A stretch of 64,000 nucleotides of DNA from Zantedeschia hybrid cultivar (GCA_030544215.1 JARZZO010000004.1:39917980-39981979); one strand, 5' to 3'. Positions 11,580 through 22,213 are shown, counted from the first letter of the stretch. Program-made: numbers and translations. Notes: generated from the letters alone by a model not told the origin.

Positions 11580-11593
11580 CAAGGTGGGGCAGC
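11580..11593 (+). promoter_or_regulatory. Polypurine tract of Tat copy 1
   Basis: CAAGGTGGGGCAGC directly precedes the LTR start TGTAGACACG at 11594. The Tat copy 3 equivalent at about 14215-14229 reads CCAAGGCAGGGCAAT before TGTAGACACG. This is the expected site of plus-strand DNA priming. Confidence 0.7.
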
Positions 11594-12878
11594 TGTAGAC
11601 ACGCTAATTTTGACATCATATCGAGTAAATTTCATATCATAATAATAATGTCCTCAAAATGGTCTAACCTTTAATCGTTAATTAATTTTTATTGATTTTC
11701 TCAAAAAATTGGTTGAATGACATCGTCCATGAATGATGCCATTTAGTGTTTTAGCATAAATTAATTCGAAATCAAATTTTCTAATCGGGATAGAATTAAC
11801 TAAATAACGTCGCCTAAGGGGGACGCTTTTTAGGTTCTTAATCCGTTTCGATTTCTAATTTGATTTTAGTTAATTTTCTAATTAACTGAAAGACATCGCT
11901 CATGACAGACGCCATTTAGGTTTCCTAATTATTTTGGTTTTCTTCTCCGGATTTTTATTTCTATTTCTAACACTTAATTGGCTGAAAGACGTCTTCCTCG
12001 AGCGACGCGATTTAGGCTAATTATGATAAGTCTAATTTGGCTGAGATCATTTGGTTTCCAAGGTTGGGAAGGACTCAAATCCTTCATATTTATCCGAGGA
12101 AGGTTGCGGAGGCGCGGGAGAGCCCTTTTGAAGCCCTAAATCACCGAAAAACCTAATATTATGTATACCTACTCTATTGGCCTTTGAAAAGGGTTGGCAA
12201 TTAGAGAATTTGAGACCTAAGGCAAGGTTTTGAAGGCTCTCAAGGAGGAAAACGTGGACAGCAAGAAGAGCTTCATACAACGCTTCTTCCTCTCCATCCT
12301 TTTCATTCGTTGAAGCTATTGAAGACCAAGGCTATGGTGGGGTTGGCCAACCATCTTTCCCTCTAGTTTGTTCTTTGTTTTTCGTTATTTTCCATAAAGT
12401 AAATCACTGTTTTTCATATAGTTTGTCATCTCATCACTTCACCATACACACACTTTCAACATCCTTCTTAAAACCCATGATCATGTTAGGGGTTTAAAAA
12501 ACTAAATAAAAAGTGAATTTTCTTTGTATATTTGACCGTTAGAATAGATACTACACTACCATCATAGCTCTAATATCTTCTTTGTTTGTTTAATCTCCCT
12601 TTTGCAAGGTTTGAAGAAGAAAGGAAGGTTTTGGAAAAGCTTGGAAAAGAAGAAGAAAACAACCCAAAAACAAGAGTAAAGAAAAAAGAAGGGCTCTTCT
12701 TTTTTAGCCGGTCGAAAAAGAGGAACAAAGAATCCTATTTCTCCCGGTTGTAAGGTTAGTAGCAATCAACTTAATCTTTGAAACCCTCAGTTTCTGGCGA
12801 TCACGATTTTTAATTAGTTTGTTATTTATGTTAACACATGATATCATGATAATCACACACCCTATTTAAGCATCTACA
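11594..12878 (+). mobile_element. 3' LTR of Tat copy 1
   Basis: 1285 bp from TGTAGACACGCTAATTTTGA to CATCTACA, aligned end to end by eye with the LTR at 35889-37141 and the solo LTRs at 32763 and 46793. Four palindromic cassettes lie at 11713-12015 in U3, and a TATA-like TATGTATA near 12162. The conserved block CTCAGTTTCTGGCGATCAC near 12786 is close to the 3' end. The right end is less certain than the left because the terminal TCACA is altered. Confidence 0.8.
11713..12015. repeat. Four palindromic 12-10-12 cassettes in U3 of the Tat copy 1 LTR
   Basis: Cassettes at 11713-11746, 11800-11833, 11886-11919 and 11982-12015, all with exactly 10-bp spacers. Arms read TTGAATGACATC/GATGCCATTTAG, CTAAATAACGTC/GACGCTTTTTAG, CTGAAAGACATC/GACGCCATTTAG and CTGAAAGACGTC/GACGCGATTTAG. 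Some arms show CG changed to CA or TG, as expected from decay of methylated CpG. Confidence 0.85.
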
Positions 12879-14229
12879 ACATGATGGCTTCTTTCTTCCT
12901 TTCTCCTTCTTCTTCTTTCTTCTTCAAACTCTTGTTATTGATCCCCTTATTTCTCTTGCCCCTTGAAGCCTCTTTGAACCAAATTTGATCACAAGGGAGA
13001 GTATTTACGGTGTTGGGGCATGCAACCATAGTTCCTAGTCCTTACTCAAGGAGGAAAGGTGCCAACAAGATAAGGAAGCCGCACCAAGAATGGATTTTTA
13101 GAGAGTTCTATTTTGGAAAGTTGAATCGTGTCGGCTAGACACGACACATTTGATAAAAGTTAATTGACGTCAACTCAAGTCGACATGTTTTGTGTAAATT
13201 GCTAAAAATCTATGATTTCTTATTTATTAATGTTCCCTGACAGTTTCGCAGGATAAAGAAGATGCGCTTTGCCGCTATGGCAAGTCCCCTTGTGATCAAC
13301 AAGTTGTTTTGCAGTTCAATCCCACCATGTAATCTTGTATTTCCTTATGTATTGCATTTTACATTACTATATGATAAATAGTTGTTAGATTATATCAAGG
13401 ACCTTGCAGTTTTGATAAATCTAAAGTTTGAGTCCTCCTTTAAAAACAATAATGATGATTCCAACAGGGTCTTAATTACACAGATAGGCCGTCAAATTAT
13501 TAACCTTTTGGGGACAATAGTTTCATTTTTGTAAATCGGCGCATGGACAAACGAGCTTCGGCTTAGTGCTGGTTCACATAGTTGGTATCCGAACTCATTA
13601 ATAGAAATTTGGCAATATTATCCCTGATTAATTTATATTCTTTTTTGCTTTAATTTTTTTATTTTAACCCAACATGCATTCATGTAGGTCTTTGAATTCA
13701 TAGTGTGAAAATTATCTCAATGATCAGATCTAAGACCATTTGCTCTACTCAGTCCCAACGTGATATGAGATATTCCATTCTGAATTGAGCATTTAGCTAC
13801 CTTCGAGGTTGTTTCGAGACATTTTTTGAAAATTAGCCCTTGTTTGGATTTCTCATCCTCCGTTTGTCCTTTTCCTTAAGATTTGTCATAGTTGTAGCAC
13901 GTCCACATTGGTTGGTAACCGCTCTCCATTAGTGAAACCTACAAGATTTTTGACCAAGGATACTTCCTCTCATGGAAGTTGATATGCTTCTCCTTTTCGT
14001 ACCCTCGTGCACACTTTATTTCTTTTCATCCAAACATTTGTTGATCTTTGAAAGATTTCTTAATCACTTTGATGGTTGCTTTTGAAAGATTCCTATCATA
14101 TGGAGTTTAAGGCATGTCTCATCACACCTTGCCATTTGCTTTTCAGTTCATTCCATTGCATTCCATTTCACCGTCATTTCATTCACTTCATTCCATTTCC
14201 TTGTAAAGCAGATGCCAAGGCAGGGCAAT
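12879..14229 (+). mobile_element. 3' untranslated remnant of Tat copy 3
   Basis: From about 13300 onward this matches the last kilobase of the Tat copy 1 3' untranslated region and ends in a polypurine tract next to the LTR at 14230. The first 400 bases (pyrimidine-rich, then unique-looking) have no recognised counterpart. No coding region of this element remains between the LTR at 11594-12878 and this point. It may be a truncated neighbour element or a recombination product of tandem LTRs. Confidence 0.6.
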
Positions 14230-14356
14230 TGTAGACACGCCAATTTGGCTTTATATTGACTAAATTTTATGTCATATTCATGATACCCAAAAATGGTCTT
14301 TGGTTTGATCATTGGGTTAATTTTTGCCTATTTTTCTTGAATCTCATTTAGTTTAT

Positions 14357-14686
14357 CTAATTTGCATCATTCATGATCGACATCATTTAGATTTCTAGAC
14401 GAAATTAATATTGGATCCAATTTCTTAATCGGATAAAGATTAAACTGAATGGCATCGTCTATGGTCGACGTGATTCAAGTTCCTAATTCTAATCGATTAC
14501 TAATTTGATTCTTAATTGATTTTTTATTTATCTAAATAGCGTCGCTTGTGTCCGACGTCATTCAAAGATTTTTATAATTGTCTCTAATTTTCTTGATATT
14601 ATATTCCTTTAATTGACCCATCTAAATGACGTCTAGGTTAGCCGACGTCTTTCTAAAAGATGTCTTCTAAGGCCGATGCGATTCAA
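14357..14686. repeat. Five palindromic 12-10-12 cassettes in U3 of the Tat copy 3 LTR
   Basis: Cassettes at 14357-14390, 14445-14478, 14532-14565, 14622-14655 and 14653-14686, all with exactly 10-bp spacers. The last two overlap by three bases, giving a 31-bp phase. The best preserved arms are CTAAATAGCGTC/GACGTCATTCAA (14532) and CTAAATGACGTC/GACGTCTTTCTA (14622). Confidence 0.85.
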
Positions 14687-14825
14687 TTGCATGGCATGCA
14701 AGTTCATTTCCATTGGAGATCATCCAATTTCCTTAGATTAGAGGCATCTATGCCGCAAGTGTATATCCTAAGTGATCCGCTCTTAATTTTAGAGTTTTTA
14801 GAGCCTAAAATCTTAGAAGTGTCAC

Positions 14826-14834
14826 TATATATAT
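14826..14834 (+). promoter_or_regulatory. TATA-like box of the Tat copy 3 LTR
   Basis: TATATATAT lies 140 bp after the last cassette. The solo LTR at 32763 has TATATATA at 33328-33335, 144 bp after its last cassette. This is consistent with a U3 promoter. Confidence 0.55.
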
Positions 14835-14926
14835 GTAGGGTACCCCTTTGGGCCTTCAAAGAGGTTGGCCAGGACATCATTTAAGAATTTTATGATAGTG
14901 AGAAGAGTGCTCGCTTCATTTGAACA

Positions 14927-15017
14927 TGAACAACATTTAGTGGCTTCATCTTCTTCTTCCTGAACAACATTTAGTGGTTTCATCTTCTTCTTCCTGAACA
15001 ACATTTAGTGGCTTCAT
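14927..15017 (+). repeat. 34-bp tandem repeat, 2.7 copies, at the Tat LTR / W junction
   Basis: Units at 14927-14960 and 14961-14994 and a partial unit from 14995, each starting TGAACAACATTTAGTGG and carrying a CTTCTTCTTCC tract. They sit exactly at the left boundary of the inserted repeat W, so the boundary itself seems to have been duplicated. Confidence 0.85.
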
Positions 15018-16578
15018 TTTATGATAGTGGAATTGAACAATAAAAACATCCCGCCCGATGCCCGCAGATCCGTTTCGGAATAAAATAGCGGTAAAATCGA
15101 AAATCGGGTGTGATCATATCACCGTACATGGATTCGAATCTGCGTCCGAATCGGTTCCGTCGAGGCGATGCCGCTAGCCGCACAAGCGTTCGGCCTCCAG
15201 CGATATCCACTCAATCCTCTACAATGGTTCGTCGTCGCTCCCTCGTCCAAATCACCATCCTCGCTGATGATCCTTCGCCGCAACGGTGTTCGAAACACAC
15301 AAATAAAGAAATCCCGACGTTTGGGAAGTATGCGCGGCAGAGACGGGAAGTACTCGGCGCCCTGAAGGGGGCGCCCAGAGGAGGAGGAGAGAGAGAGGGG
15401 GTCGGCCAGTTGGGAGAGCACGTGGAGCTTGGCCCAGGGTTTCCACACGGCCTGTATATATATTAAGTCGGCGCGAATTTTTATAAAAGCCCCCGAGTTA
15501 ATATAAAACCTACTAAAACACCACCTACTGAGAATCTATATGCGTGTGACCCTCTAGGCCCATTAACCAATTTGGTTTTCAGGCTGTTAAGTCCAATAAC
15601 ACTTTATTGACTTATAGTAATTAATTAATATCTCATATTTAATTAATTACTTAACCGAATTAACATCTCATGTAAATTCGGCCAGACTTCCGATCAAGTT
15701 GGGTGCCAAGCAACACCACATGATCCCAGAAGGTAATGGGGTTCAGCAACCCACTCATGGAACATGTCTGTCTACAGTTTCCTCGTGGCTATAATCCTTC
15801 ATCCATACAATGCTCTCGAGTCAACTTAGGGCATGATCAAACTGTCAAATCCTAGATGGTCAACTCACTTGGATCAGACTCCCCTGTACAATATTAGAAA
15901 ACACCTTTTTTGATATGTGTCCACTCTAGCCAGAGACTCCTATAGATCTATCCTAGAGTATTCTCTCTCCAGTTACCTAAGAGCGAATGATCCAATATTG
16001 AACACATAATCACCTTCGAAGGTCTTTTGTTGGACCCTATCATTGACTATTATAGATCTTGTGGATAGGGATTCGTGAACCAAGGTCAAAGTCCAAAAGT
16101 CCATCGACAAGATGTCTTTAGTGTCTCAAGTCCAAAGATCAACCACGCCACTGTGACGATGAATCAAGCTGGATGACAGTCAGGTAAATTACCATCCGGC
16201 GATTCATATCCGATAAGTTCAGTGAACTCATTCCCCAATGAGCACTTACAGGTTCACCATAGTGTCTCCACACAAGTGACTAATCAGATCAGTCACCCTC
16301 ATCAAATGAGCTGGAATAACTTGTACTAGTCTAACTAGATGTTTCATGTTCTTCTCAAACATCCTTTGACTAGGAAAAATTAAGAACGTGTGTTTATAAG
16401 TCATCAGTCTCATTATTATAATCTCATCATAATCTGATGACTATTGCACACATTCAAAGGCTTCATTATGCGCAATGATAAACTTGCCAATCATCATAAT
16501 GAATTAAGTGCTATTTATTAGTGAACCGGATTGTAATAGATGCCTAATTATTGGCCTTGAGGACACCTATATCCAACA
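14995..16578 (-). mobile_element. LTR-like repeat W (probable solo LTR, copia-like)
   Basis: About 1.58 kb interrupting the Tat copy 3 LTR. Read on the minus strand it begins TGTTGGATATAGGTGTCCTC, a start typical of plant Ty1/copia LTRs. Sequence Y at 19449-21005 is homologous along its length. Flanks CTTCC (14990-14994) and CTTTC (16579-16583) could be a decayed 5-bp duplication. A TATATATAT tract at 15458-15468 could be the promoter. The left boundary is uncertain because of the tandem repeat there. Family assignment is by the terminal bases only. Short open frames inside (15110-15466) look accidental. Confidence 0.5.
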
Positions 16579-17151
16579 CTTTCATCCTCAGAAAACCTTG
16601 AAAGTCTGATAGCTTTGGAGGGGCCAAAGTCTTCCATTTTCTTACTTTTGATTTCTCTTCACTTTTAGTTGCATTACATCCATTCCTATGATCACTATGA
16701 ATACACACACCATTAGCATATCATGCTATCCTTCCTATTGCATTTAACGGTTTAAAGAACACAAATCAAGTGAGTGTTTCTAGTTTGGTTTCATGCCTTC
16801 GTTATTTATTGAATAGATGCTACACTTCCTATAGTTCTAATCATTATTTTTTGTTTATTTGTTTGTTTCTTTTTTTTTTCTTGTAAGGATTGAAGTAGTG
16901 GGGAGTACAAAAAGCACTTTCATTGCCGTAGTCACAAGAGAGAGAGTAAAAGCTAGAAGTAAGGCTCGTCTTCTTTGGCCAGTCAAGGAGGTGGAAGTTG
17001 ACAGATCCACATCACTCTCCCAATTGTCAGGTAATTCGTAATCATCCTGTTCTTATTTATTTAAGGTCTTCGACCTTTAGTGAGCACATTTTTATTATTA
17101 TTCATGACAATATTGATTTGCATTGTTCACCGGCACATTTGAGCGCTCACA

Positions 17152-17254
17152 GTGTTTCCAAACGACATCAAATGTTTCTATTCTGCTGTGAAAATACTAT
17201 TTTTGTTGGAATTCCAAAGTTCAAAAGTTTTGTCATCAACAAAAAGGGAAAGAT
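17152..17254 (+). mobile_element. Copia-like internal remnant with polypurine tract
   Basis: About 100 bases ending GTCATCAACAAAAAGGGAAA followed by GAT at the LTR start. A GTCATCA..AAAAGGGRGA tract directly before an LTR is typical of plant Ty1/copia elements. Everything upstream of it is missing; the Tat LTR ends at 17151. Confidence 0.6.
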
Positions 17255-19310
17255 TGTTGAGTTATGTCTTTAATTATTCTCCATTATTTTGATGATAACA
17301 ATACTTCGAGTATGCCAGTAATCACCAAGTTCTTGTGTATGCTAATTAGTTGATTCAGATAGGGAGGGAATGTTGATGTTAACTGTTTCTCATATCCTTT
17401 GGTAATAACCCACTAATATTATGAGCTTGCTATAATTTTAATTTTATTGGTTAGGCTCTGACCTTATACACTGTCTAAACTCTATAAGTTCAAATCAATT
17501 AAAGTGTATTCCTAAATCAATTTTCAGTCAGCACTTAACTTTGATTCCTCTTGACTGCAAAATCAATTAACCATGTGTTCTGTAATCGATTATCTATTTA
17601 TTTCGTTAGCAGTCTTAGTTGAGTTTCTTGCTTCAAGTATCCTTACTCTATTAATCGATTTGCCGACTGATTATAACTTCGATTATTGTTATACAGCTAA
17701 CCAATTACCTACTTACTCTTAATCTATTTGAGAGTCTATTATGACTTCAATTATCTATTAAATCGATTAATTGTTGAACACCTAATCAATTGATAAGTTG
17801 TCTCTATGCGTGTGTGTGTGTGTGTGTGTTTCACCCACTTATTGCTCAATCGATTAGCTATATTGTTTCCCAAATGATTAGTAATAACTCTTCAAATAGA
17901 TTCGATTCCTCTTCCTTTGAATCGATTTGCTCTTTTATGTGCAGCGAATAACTAATAAACCTTGAGCAATTGTGTTATATTAATATAAACTATTTATTTT
18001 CTCCTCTATGCATTTAACAGTGTTTCTCTTACAGAAGATAGCTAGGCAAATTGATTATAAATTATTGGATCCATTACCTATTGAATTCATAATTGATCTT
18101 CTCATTCCTCAACATACAAGAAGTTGGAAGATTGCTTATTCTTCTAGCTCTAAGAAGCAGATACACCTGCATTGTTGTAATCTACTTTTTACAGACTTTT
18201 CACTCTCACCTGCCCTCTGGTCAGTACACCAAATGGGATCTGTCTTGCTTTTGGTATATTTGCAAGATAGGTAGAGTTGCACGAGCTAATTCTAGGAAGT
18301 GAAAAAACTATAAGGCTCAGTTTTTAAAAGTCATTAACATGCAACCTATCTGAAGATCTCTCTTTAATTGGACCAAGGTAGTTTCCTGCTAAGTTTGAAT
18401 GGTCTACGTTAGTCTACGTTGGTTAATGTTAAGACACAACTTGCTTAATGTTAGACTCAATCAAAGACTATTGGACTCAACAGGAAGAAACCAATCTTAA
18501 CGAAAAACTCAATTTGAAATGGAATATAAAACCAAGACTTGAACAAGCAACAAACGAATATAGAGACATATAGAAGCAACACAGCTTACACTGAAAATCT
18601 TTGAGCAAAGAGTCTGCTTCTTCTTCTTCTACTACTTCTTATGTTCAAGATTTGAGAGAGAAAAGAAAAGAGCTAGATTGAGAAGAAAAATCAGAGAACC
18701 TGAGCATTCAACTCCTCTGCATCTTAAAAAAGCTCTCGGCTGCTCTTCTGCAAATCAAGACCACTGTTTCATTGCTTTCATTTATTTCTTTGTAATGATC
18801 ATTTGTATGTTCATGTACAAACACGTGCCTACTGAAAGGTACTTTCATTTCAATTATATCTTCTATATTGTGGTTTCCTTTTCATTAAGCTAGAGAGAGG
18901 GCTTGCAAGTGTGCAAGACAGTGGTTTGCTCTTCATTAAGTTGGAGAGAGGGCCTGCAAGTGTGCAACATAGTGATTTCCTCTTCATTAAGTTAGAAATA
19001 GGGCCTACTTTGGTGCAAGACGTGTTTTCCTTTTCATCTTGTTGAAAAGAGGACTAACTGAAGCTAGGGGTTGTATAACTAGCAAGGGGTTTGTACCTTG
19101 TGTATAGTAGAGCTCTCAAGAGGTTGCTTGGGGACTGGACGTAGGTCTAAAGCGACCGAACTAGTATAAAACCTTTGTGTTCAGTTGCGTGATTGCCTCC
19201 TTGTTCCCTCTCTTGTTATGCATCAGTTTTATTGTAAATAATTTCCATCCAATTTGTTTGAGGAACCCATTCAACCCCCCCCCCCCTCTGGGTTCATCAT
19301 AGCCCAATCA
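17255..19310 (+). mobile_element. 3' LTR of a 5'-truncated copia-like element
   Basis: Begins TGTTGAGTTATG after the polypurine tract and ends near CCAATCA at about 19295-19310, after a C-rich tract (19275-19286) like that near the end of many plant copia LTRs. Roughly 2.05 kb. It includes a TG microsatellite around 17810-17829, many AATCGATT-type motifs at 17560-17930, and a 51-bp tandem repeat. The end point is inferred from where repeat X begins. No cassettes of the 12-10-12 type were found in it. Confidence 0.55.
18870..19055 (+). repeat. 51-bp tandem repeat, about 3.6 copies
   Basis: Units start at 18870, 18921, 18972 and 19022 (partial), each beginning GTG(G/A/T)TTT followed by CTTTTCATTAAG or variants and ending with a GTGCAA(G/C) block. 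It lies inside the copia-like LTR. Confidence 0.85.
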
Positions 19311-19317
19311 AAAGCAA

Positions 19318-21249
19318 TAATCCTGCACTTGTACCAATGCTCTCGAGCTAACATAGGACATGGTCAACTGTCAAACCCTAATATGTCAACTCAGTTGGAC
19401 TAAATGTCGCTGTACAATATCAGAAAATATCTTTTCTGATATCGTATCTATAAGGATCAGCGCGGGACAACGAAGAACACAGTGAAAACAGGAGAATAAA
19501 ATCGATCCCGCCCATTCCCAATCCATTTTGAACGAAAACAAATGAAATATAGTGATCTTATAACACCTTGTGCGGAATCAGATCAACTACCGTATCAATT
19601 CTGTCAAGGCGATGTCGCTAGCCACGTGTTCGGTCACTACTGGTATCCACGTGGTCCACATCGAAGGTTCGTCCTCGTCTCTTCGCATCAGATGCAGTGC
19701 GATTATCGCAACACCTTCTCCACAATGATGCCGGCGACATGCAGGTGGAGTTCTCGACAATCAAGAAGCGGAAGTGGGCAGAGCAGAGTAGCTATGGGCA
19801 CCCCATATGGGGCATACAGCTCAAAGAGAGAGAGAGAGAGGAGGGGTGGCTAGTCTGAGGATGCCCTGGAGTTTGGCCCAAGGTTTCCACAAAGCACTTA
19901 TTTATATTAATCGATTGACTTTTCACAAAAGTCTCCAGATTAATATAAAACCCACTTAAATGCCTTTGACTGAGAATCTTTGTACGTATGACCCTCTAGG
20001 CCCAAGTACCCATCTGATTTTTAGTCTGTTAAGCCCAATAACACTTTATTGGTTTAGAGTAATTAATTAATATCATGTATTCAATTAATTACTTAACTTA
20101 ATTAACATCTCATTTAAATTCGGCTGGCTTTCGATCAAATTGGGTACCAAACAATATCTCATGATCTCGAAAGGTAACAGGGTTCAACAACCTGCTCATA
20201 GAATCTTTTTGTTAATAGTTACAGCGTGGCCATAATCTTTCATTCGCACAATGCTCCCGAGTCAACCTATGGCATGGTCAATTCACTTGGATTAGATGCC
20301 ACTATACAATATCAGAAAATATATTTTCTGATATTATATCCACTGTGGCTAGAGACTCCCATGCGCATCATTCCTAGAGCATTCTCTCTCTAATTATCGA
20401 AAGCGAATGATAGCTATTGAACACTCAATCACCTTCAAAGGTATTCCACTAAATCTGATTACTTGACTAATTAGGACCCTAAAGTTAGAGGTTCGTGAGC
20501 CAAGGTCAAAGCCTAAAACTTTACGGATAAGGTGTCTTTGGGGTCTTTGGTGTCTTAGGTCCAAGGACCAACCATGCTACTATGATGATGAATCAAGCTA
20601 GTTGATAGTTACGTAAATTTACCATCCAACAATTCATGTCGGATCAATTCAATGAACTCATTCCGTAATGAGCACTTGCATGCCTGCCTAGTGTCCCCGC
20701 ACATATGACCATGAGACCAGTCATCCTCATTATGTGAGGAGGCACAACATTCACCAGTCTATCTAGATATAAGATGTCCTACCTCTAATATCCTATGGCT
20801 GGAAACAATTTAGGAATTTTGGTCAGAAATATCAGTCTCATTATTACAATTTCATTGTGATCTAATATTCTACTCATAATTCCAAGGACTTCATTATGAC
20901 TTAATAGGTTAATCGCCAATCATCATAATAATTAATTGTCATTTATTAGTGAACGAGAATGTACATAGGCTATTTGATTGGCTTTGAGGACACCTATTTC
21001 CAACAGTGTCCACCCTAGCCATGGATTCCTACACATAATTCTTAAAGCATTCTCTCTTTAATTACTAAGAGCAAATAATTATGTATCGAACACTCAATCA
21101 CCGTTGAAGGTATTCCGCTGAACCCCATCACTTGACTAATTAGGATCCCATGATTAGACACATAATGAATATAAATGCGATTATTATTATTATAAGAACA
21201 AGATTTATATAGTATGTGATTAGCTTGACGGACACATACAATACTAACA
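19318..21249 (-). mobile_element. LTR-like repeat X, left-truncated and interrupted by Y
   Basis: 19318-19448 and 21006-21249 are two parts of one copy of the W family. The first matches W at about 15785-15910 and the second continues with GTGTCCACCCTAGCC as W does at 15917. Its right end (minus-strand start) reads TGTTAGTATTG. A gap near 21160 shows an internal deletion. A purine-rich stretch on the minus strand directly beside this end (21250-21280) could be the polypurine tract of a 3' LTR, which would make the DNA to the right internal sequence of the same element. Confidence 0.5.
19449..21005 (-). mobile_element. LTR-like repeat Y inserted into X (probable solo LTR)
   Basis: 1557 bp. 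On the minus strand it begins TGTTGGAAATAGGTGTCCTC. Flanking GTATC (19444-19448) and GTGTC (21006-21010) fit a 5-bp target duplication with one change. It is homologous to W throughout. The other terminus reads TA rather than TG, presumably mutated. No gag or pol sequence is present between termini, so a solo LTR is the simplest reading. The 103-codon frame at 19542-19853 aligns with noncoding positions in W and is not supported as a gene. Confidence 0.6.
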
Positions 21250-21390
21250 GGGGCTTCTCCCAAACTCCTCCCAAGCACCCTACATCGAACATCAACCTAA
21301 AGGAAAGAATTATGCTATCCTACCCTTGTCACGCATGCCCAAAAGCCATCAAAACTCTATAGGTAGACACTAGGAATCACGAAGGAAAAT
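21250..21390. other. Short unassigned segment left of Tekay A
   Basis: 140 bases with no recognised coding content. The last five, AAAAT at 21386-21390, are the left copy of the Tekay A target duplication. Confidence 0.5.
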
Positions 21391-22096
21391 TGTAACGACC
21401 CGCCACCCTATAATCGGGGATCCGATTACTAAATGGGTACCGAATCATTAATTTGGGACCAAACAAGGATCTAGTAAGTCTGGGAAATAAATAATAAACT
21501 AAGCTAAACATTCACATCGCATGGACTTGAAATAAAAGTGCAGGAATTAAAATTATTACAATGCGACTCGATACAGCAAATAATTACATTCTCCAACAGA
21601 AGGAAATAATTAAACATACAGGCCAAAGATAAATAACAACTACATCGGGGCATACCCCGGAACAACCGCTGAAGGCACACCACACCCGGCCGCACACGCC
21701 GCTCTAAGTCTGCTGCGAGTCCTCACCTGAAAACCGCAATGGTGAGTCTCAAGACAAGACTCAGTAGGGATCCTTCGATCCCCACTGCCCACGCACACAC
21801 CCACAAGTGTAAAGTACAGCTAACAGTAAAGTAACAAGTGTAGTGGCAAGTACGATATCTAATTCTCTACGTGAGAACACATGCAGTCGAAATATAATAA
21901 TCATGCACATTCTAAGCCAACCGTTAGAAAACCCACAACTGCCGTCTCGATAGACCTTGCCAACCGTACAAACAACGGTGAGAAAAACCTCGACCCGCTG
22001 AGACCAAGGAGCAGCCCCTCGGATAGCACGCTCGCTACTCCGGCCCAACTGGCTCAGGTGACTACCCCTTCCCTCAGCATGAGTGACTCTCCGAAT

Positions 22097-22213
22097 GTAC
22101 CACTCCGACACCGGTACTAGCTGACCCCGGGGTTCACCAGGTGACCCTCTCTCACTAGGCGTCACCCCGCCCACGCCCCCACCGGCGCTGTGCTCACGCC
22201 CCCACCAGCACAG
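22097..22213 (-). repeat. Stem-loop run with conserved loops in the Tekay A 3' LTR
   Basis: Four consecutive hairpins. 22097-22117 has stem GTACC/GGTAC and element-strand loop GGTGTCGGAGT. 22140-22166 has stem GGTGAC/GTCACC. 22168-22187 has stem CGCC/GGCG, and 22188-22213 has stem CTGTGCT/AGCACAG; these last two share the identical 12-nt loop GGTGGGGGCGTG. The same set is at 29178-29294, 49236-49352 and 56323-56439. Function unknown; it would be part of the element RNA if this lies in R-U5. Confidence 0.75.

Larger units (their letters stand above)
9174..11593 (+). other. Long 3' untranslated region of Tat copy 1
   Basis: 2.4 kb between the integrase stop and the 3' LTR. Long noncoding 3' regions are common in Tat/Ogre elements. 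It contains an A-rich tandem array (9902-10142) and a duplicated pol segment (10143-10253). The last kilobase (about 10690-11593) matches 13300-14229, the equivalent part of Tat copy 3, for example the TTAGATTATATCAA and GAGCTTCGGCTTAG-type blocks. No coding sequence could be supported, although a 64-codon open frame at 10511-10705 exists. Confidence 0.7.
1..12878 (+). mobile_element. Tat copy 1: Ty3/gypsy Tat-lineage LTR retrotransposon, left end outside window
   Basis: The order leader, gag, protease, reverse transcriptase, RNase H, second archaeal-type RNase H, integrase, long 3' untranslated region, polypurine tract and 3' LTR is read directly on the plus strand. The second RNase H ahead of integrase is the mark of the Tat group (Ogre/Retand-like) of Ty3/gypsy elements. 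The 5' LTR lies before base 1, so age and target duplication cannot be assessed. The coding part carries many stops and frameshifts, so the element cannot act on its own. A related copy begins at 35889. Confidence 0.85.
14230..17151 (+). mobile_element. 3' LTR of Tat copy 3, interrupted by repeat W
   Basis: It starts TGTAGACACGCCAATTTGGC after a polypurine tract and ends GAGCGCTCACA. Removing the insert at 14995-16578 leaves about 1.3 kb, the expected LTR size. Left of the insert are the U3 cassettes and a TATA box. Right of it, sequence resumes at CTTTCATCCTC and continues through the block seen in other Tat LTRs near GAGGGGCC. Confidence 0.7.

Noticed and set aside
11800..12015. Cassette cores (GACGTC) as ordinary single bZIP or C-box sites
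   Set aside because: Single bZIP sites would not explain the 12-bp arms, the fixed 10-bp spacer and the inverted partner in nearly every copy, though a bZIP-like factor remains possible as the binder.
15110..15466. 118- and 109-codon overlapping frames that look like a small gene
   Set aside because: They fall in the promoter-proximal part of LTR-like repeat W. The homologous stretch in Y has different frames.
17809..17830. TG microsatellite as a functional element
   Set aside because: A simple repeat inside a copia-like LTR; nothing links it to a function.
21761..22174. A 137-codon minus-strand frame repeated at 28842-29255 and 55987-56400, with a shorter version at 49047-49313
   Set aside because: It lies wholly inside the Tekay LTR, overlaps open frames on the other strand, covers the stem-loop run, and has no recognisable domain. 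It recurs only because the LTR recurs.
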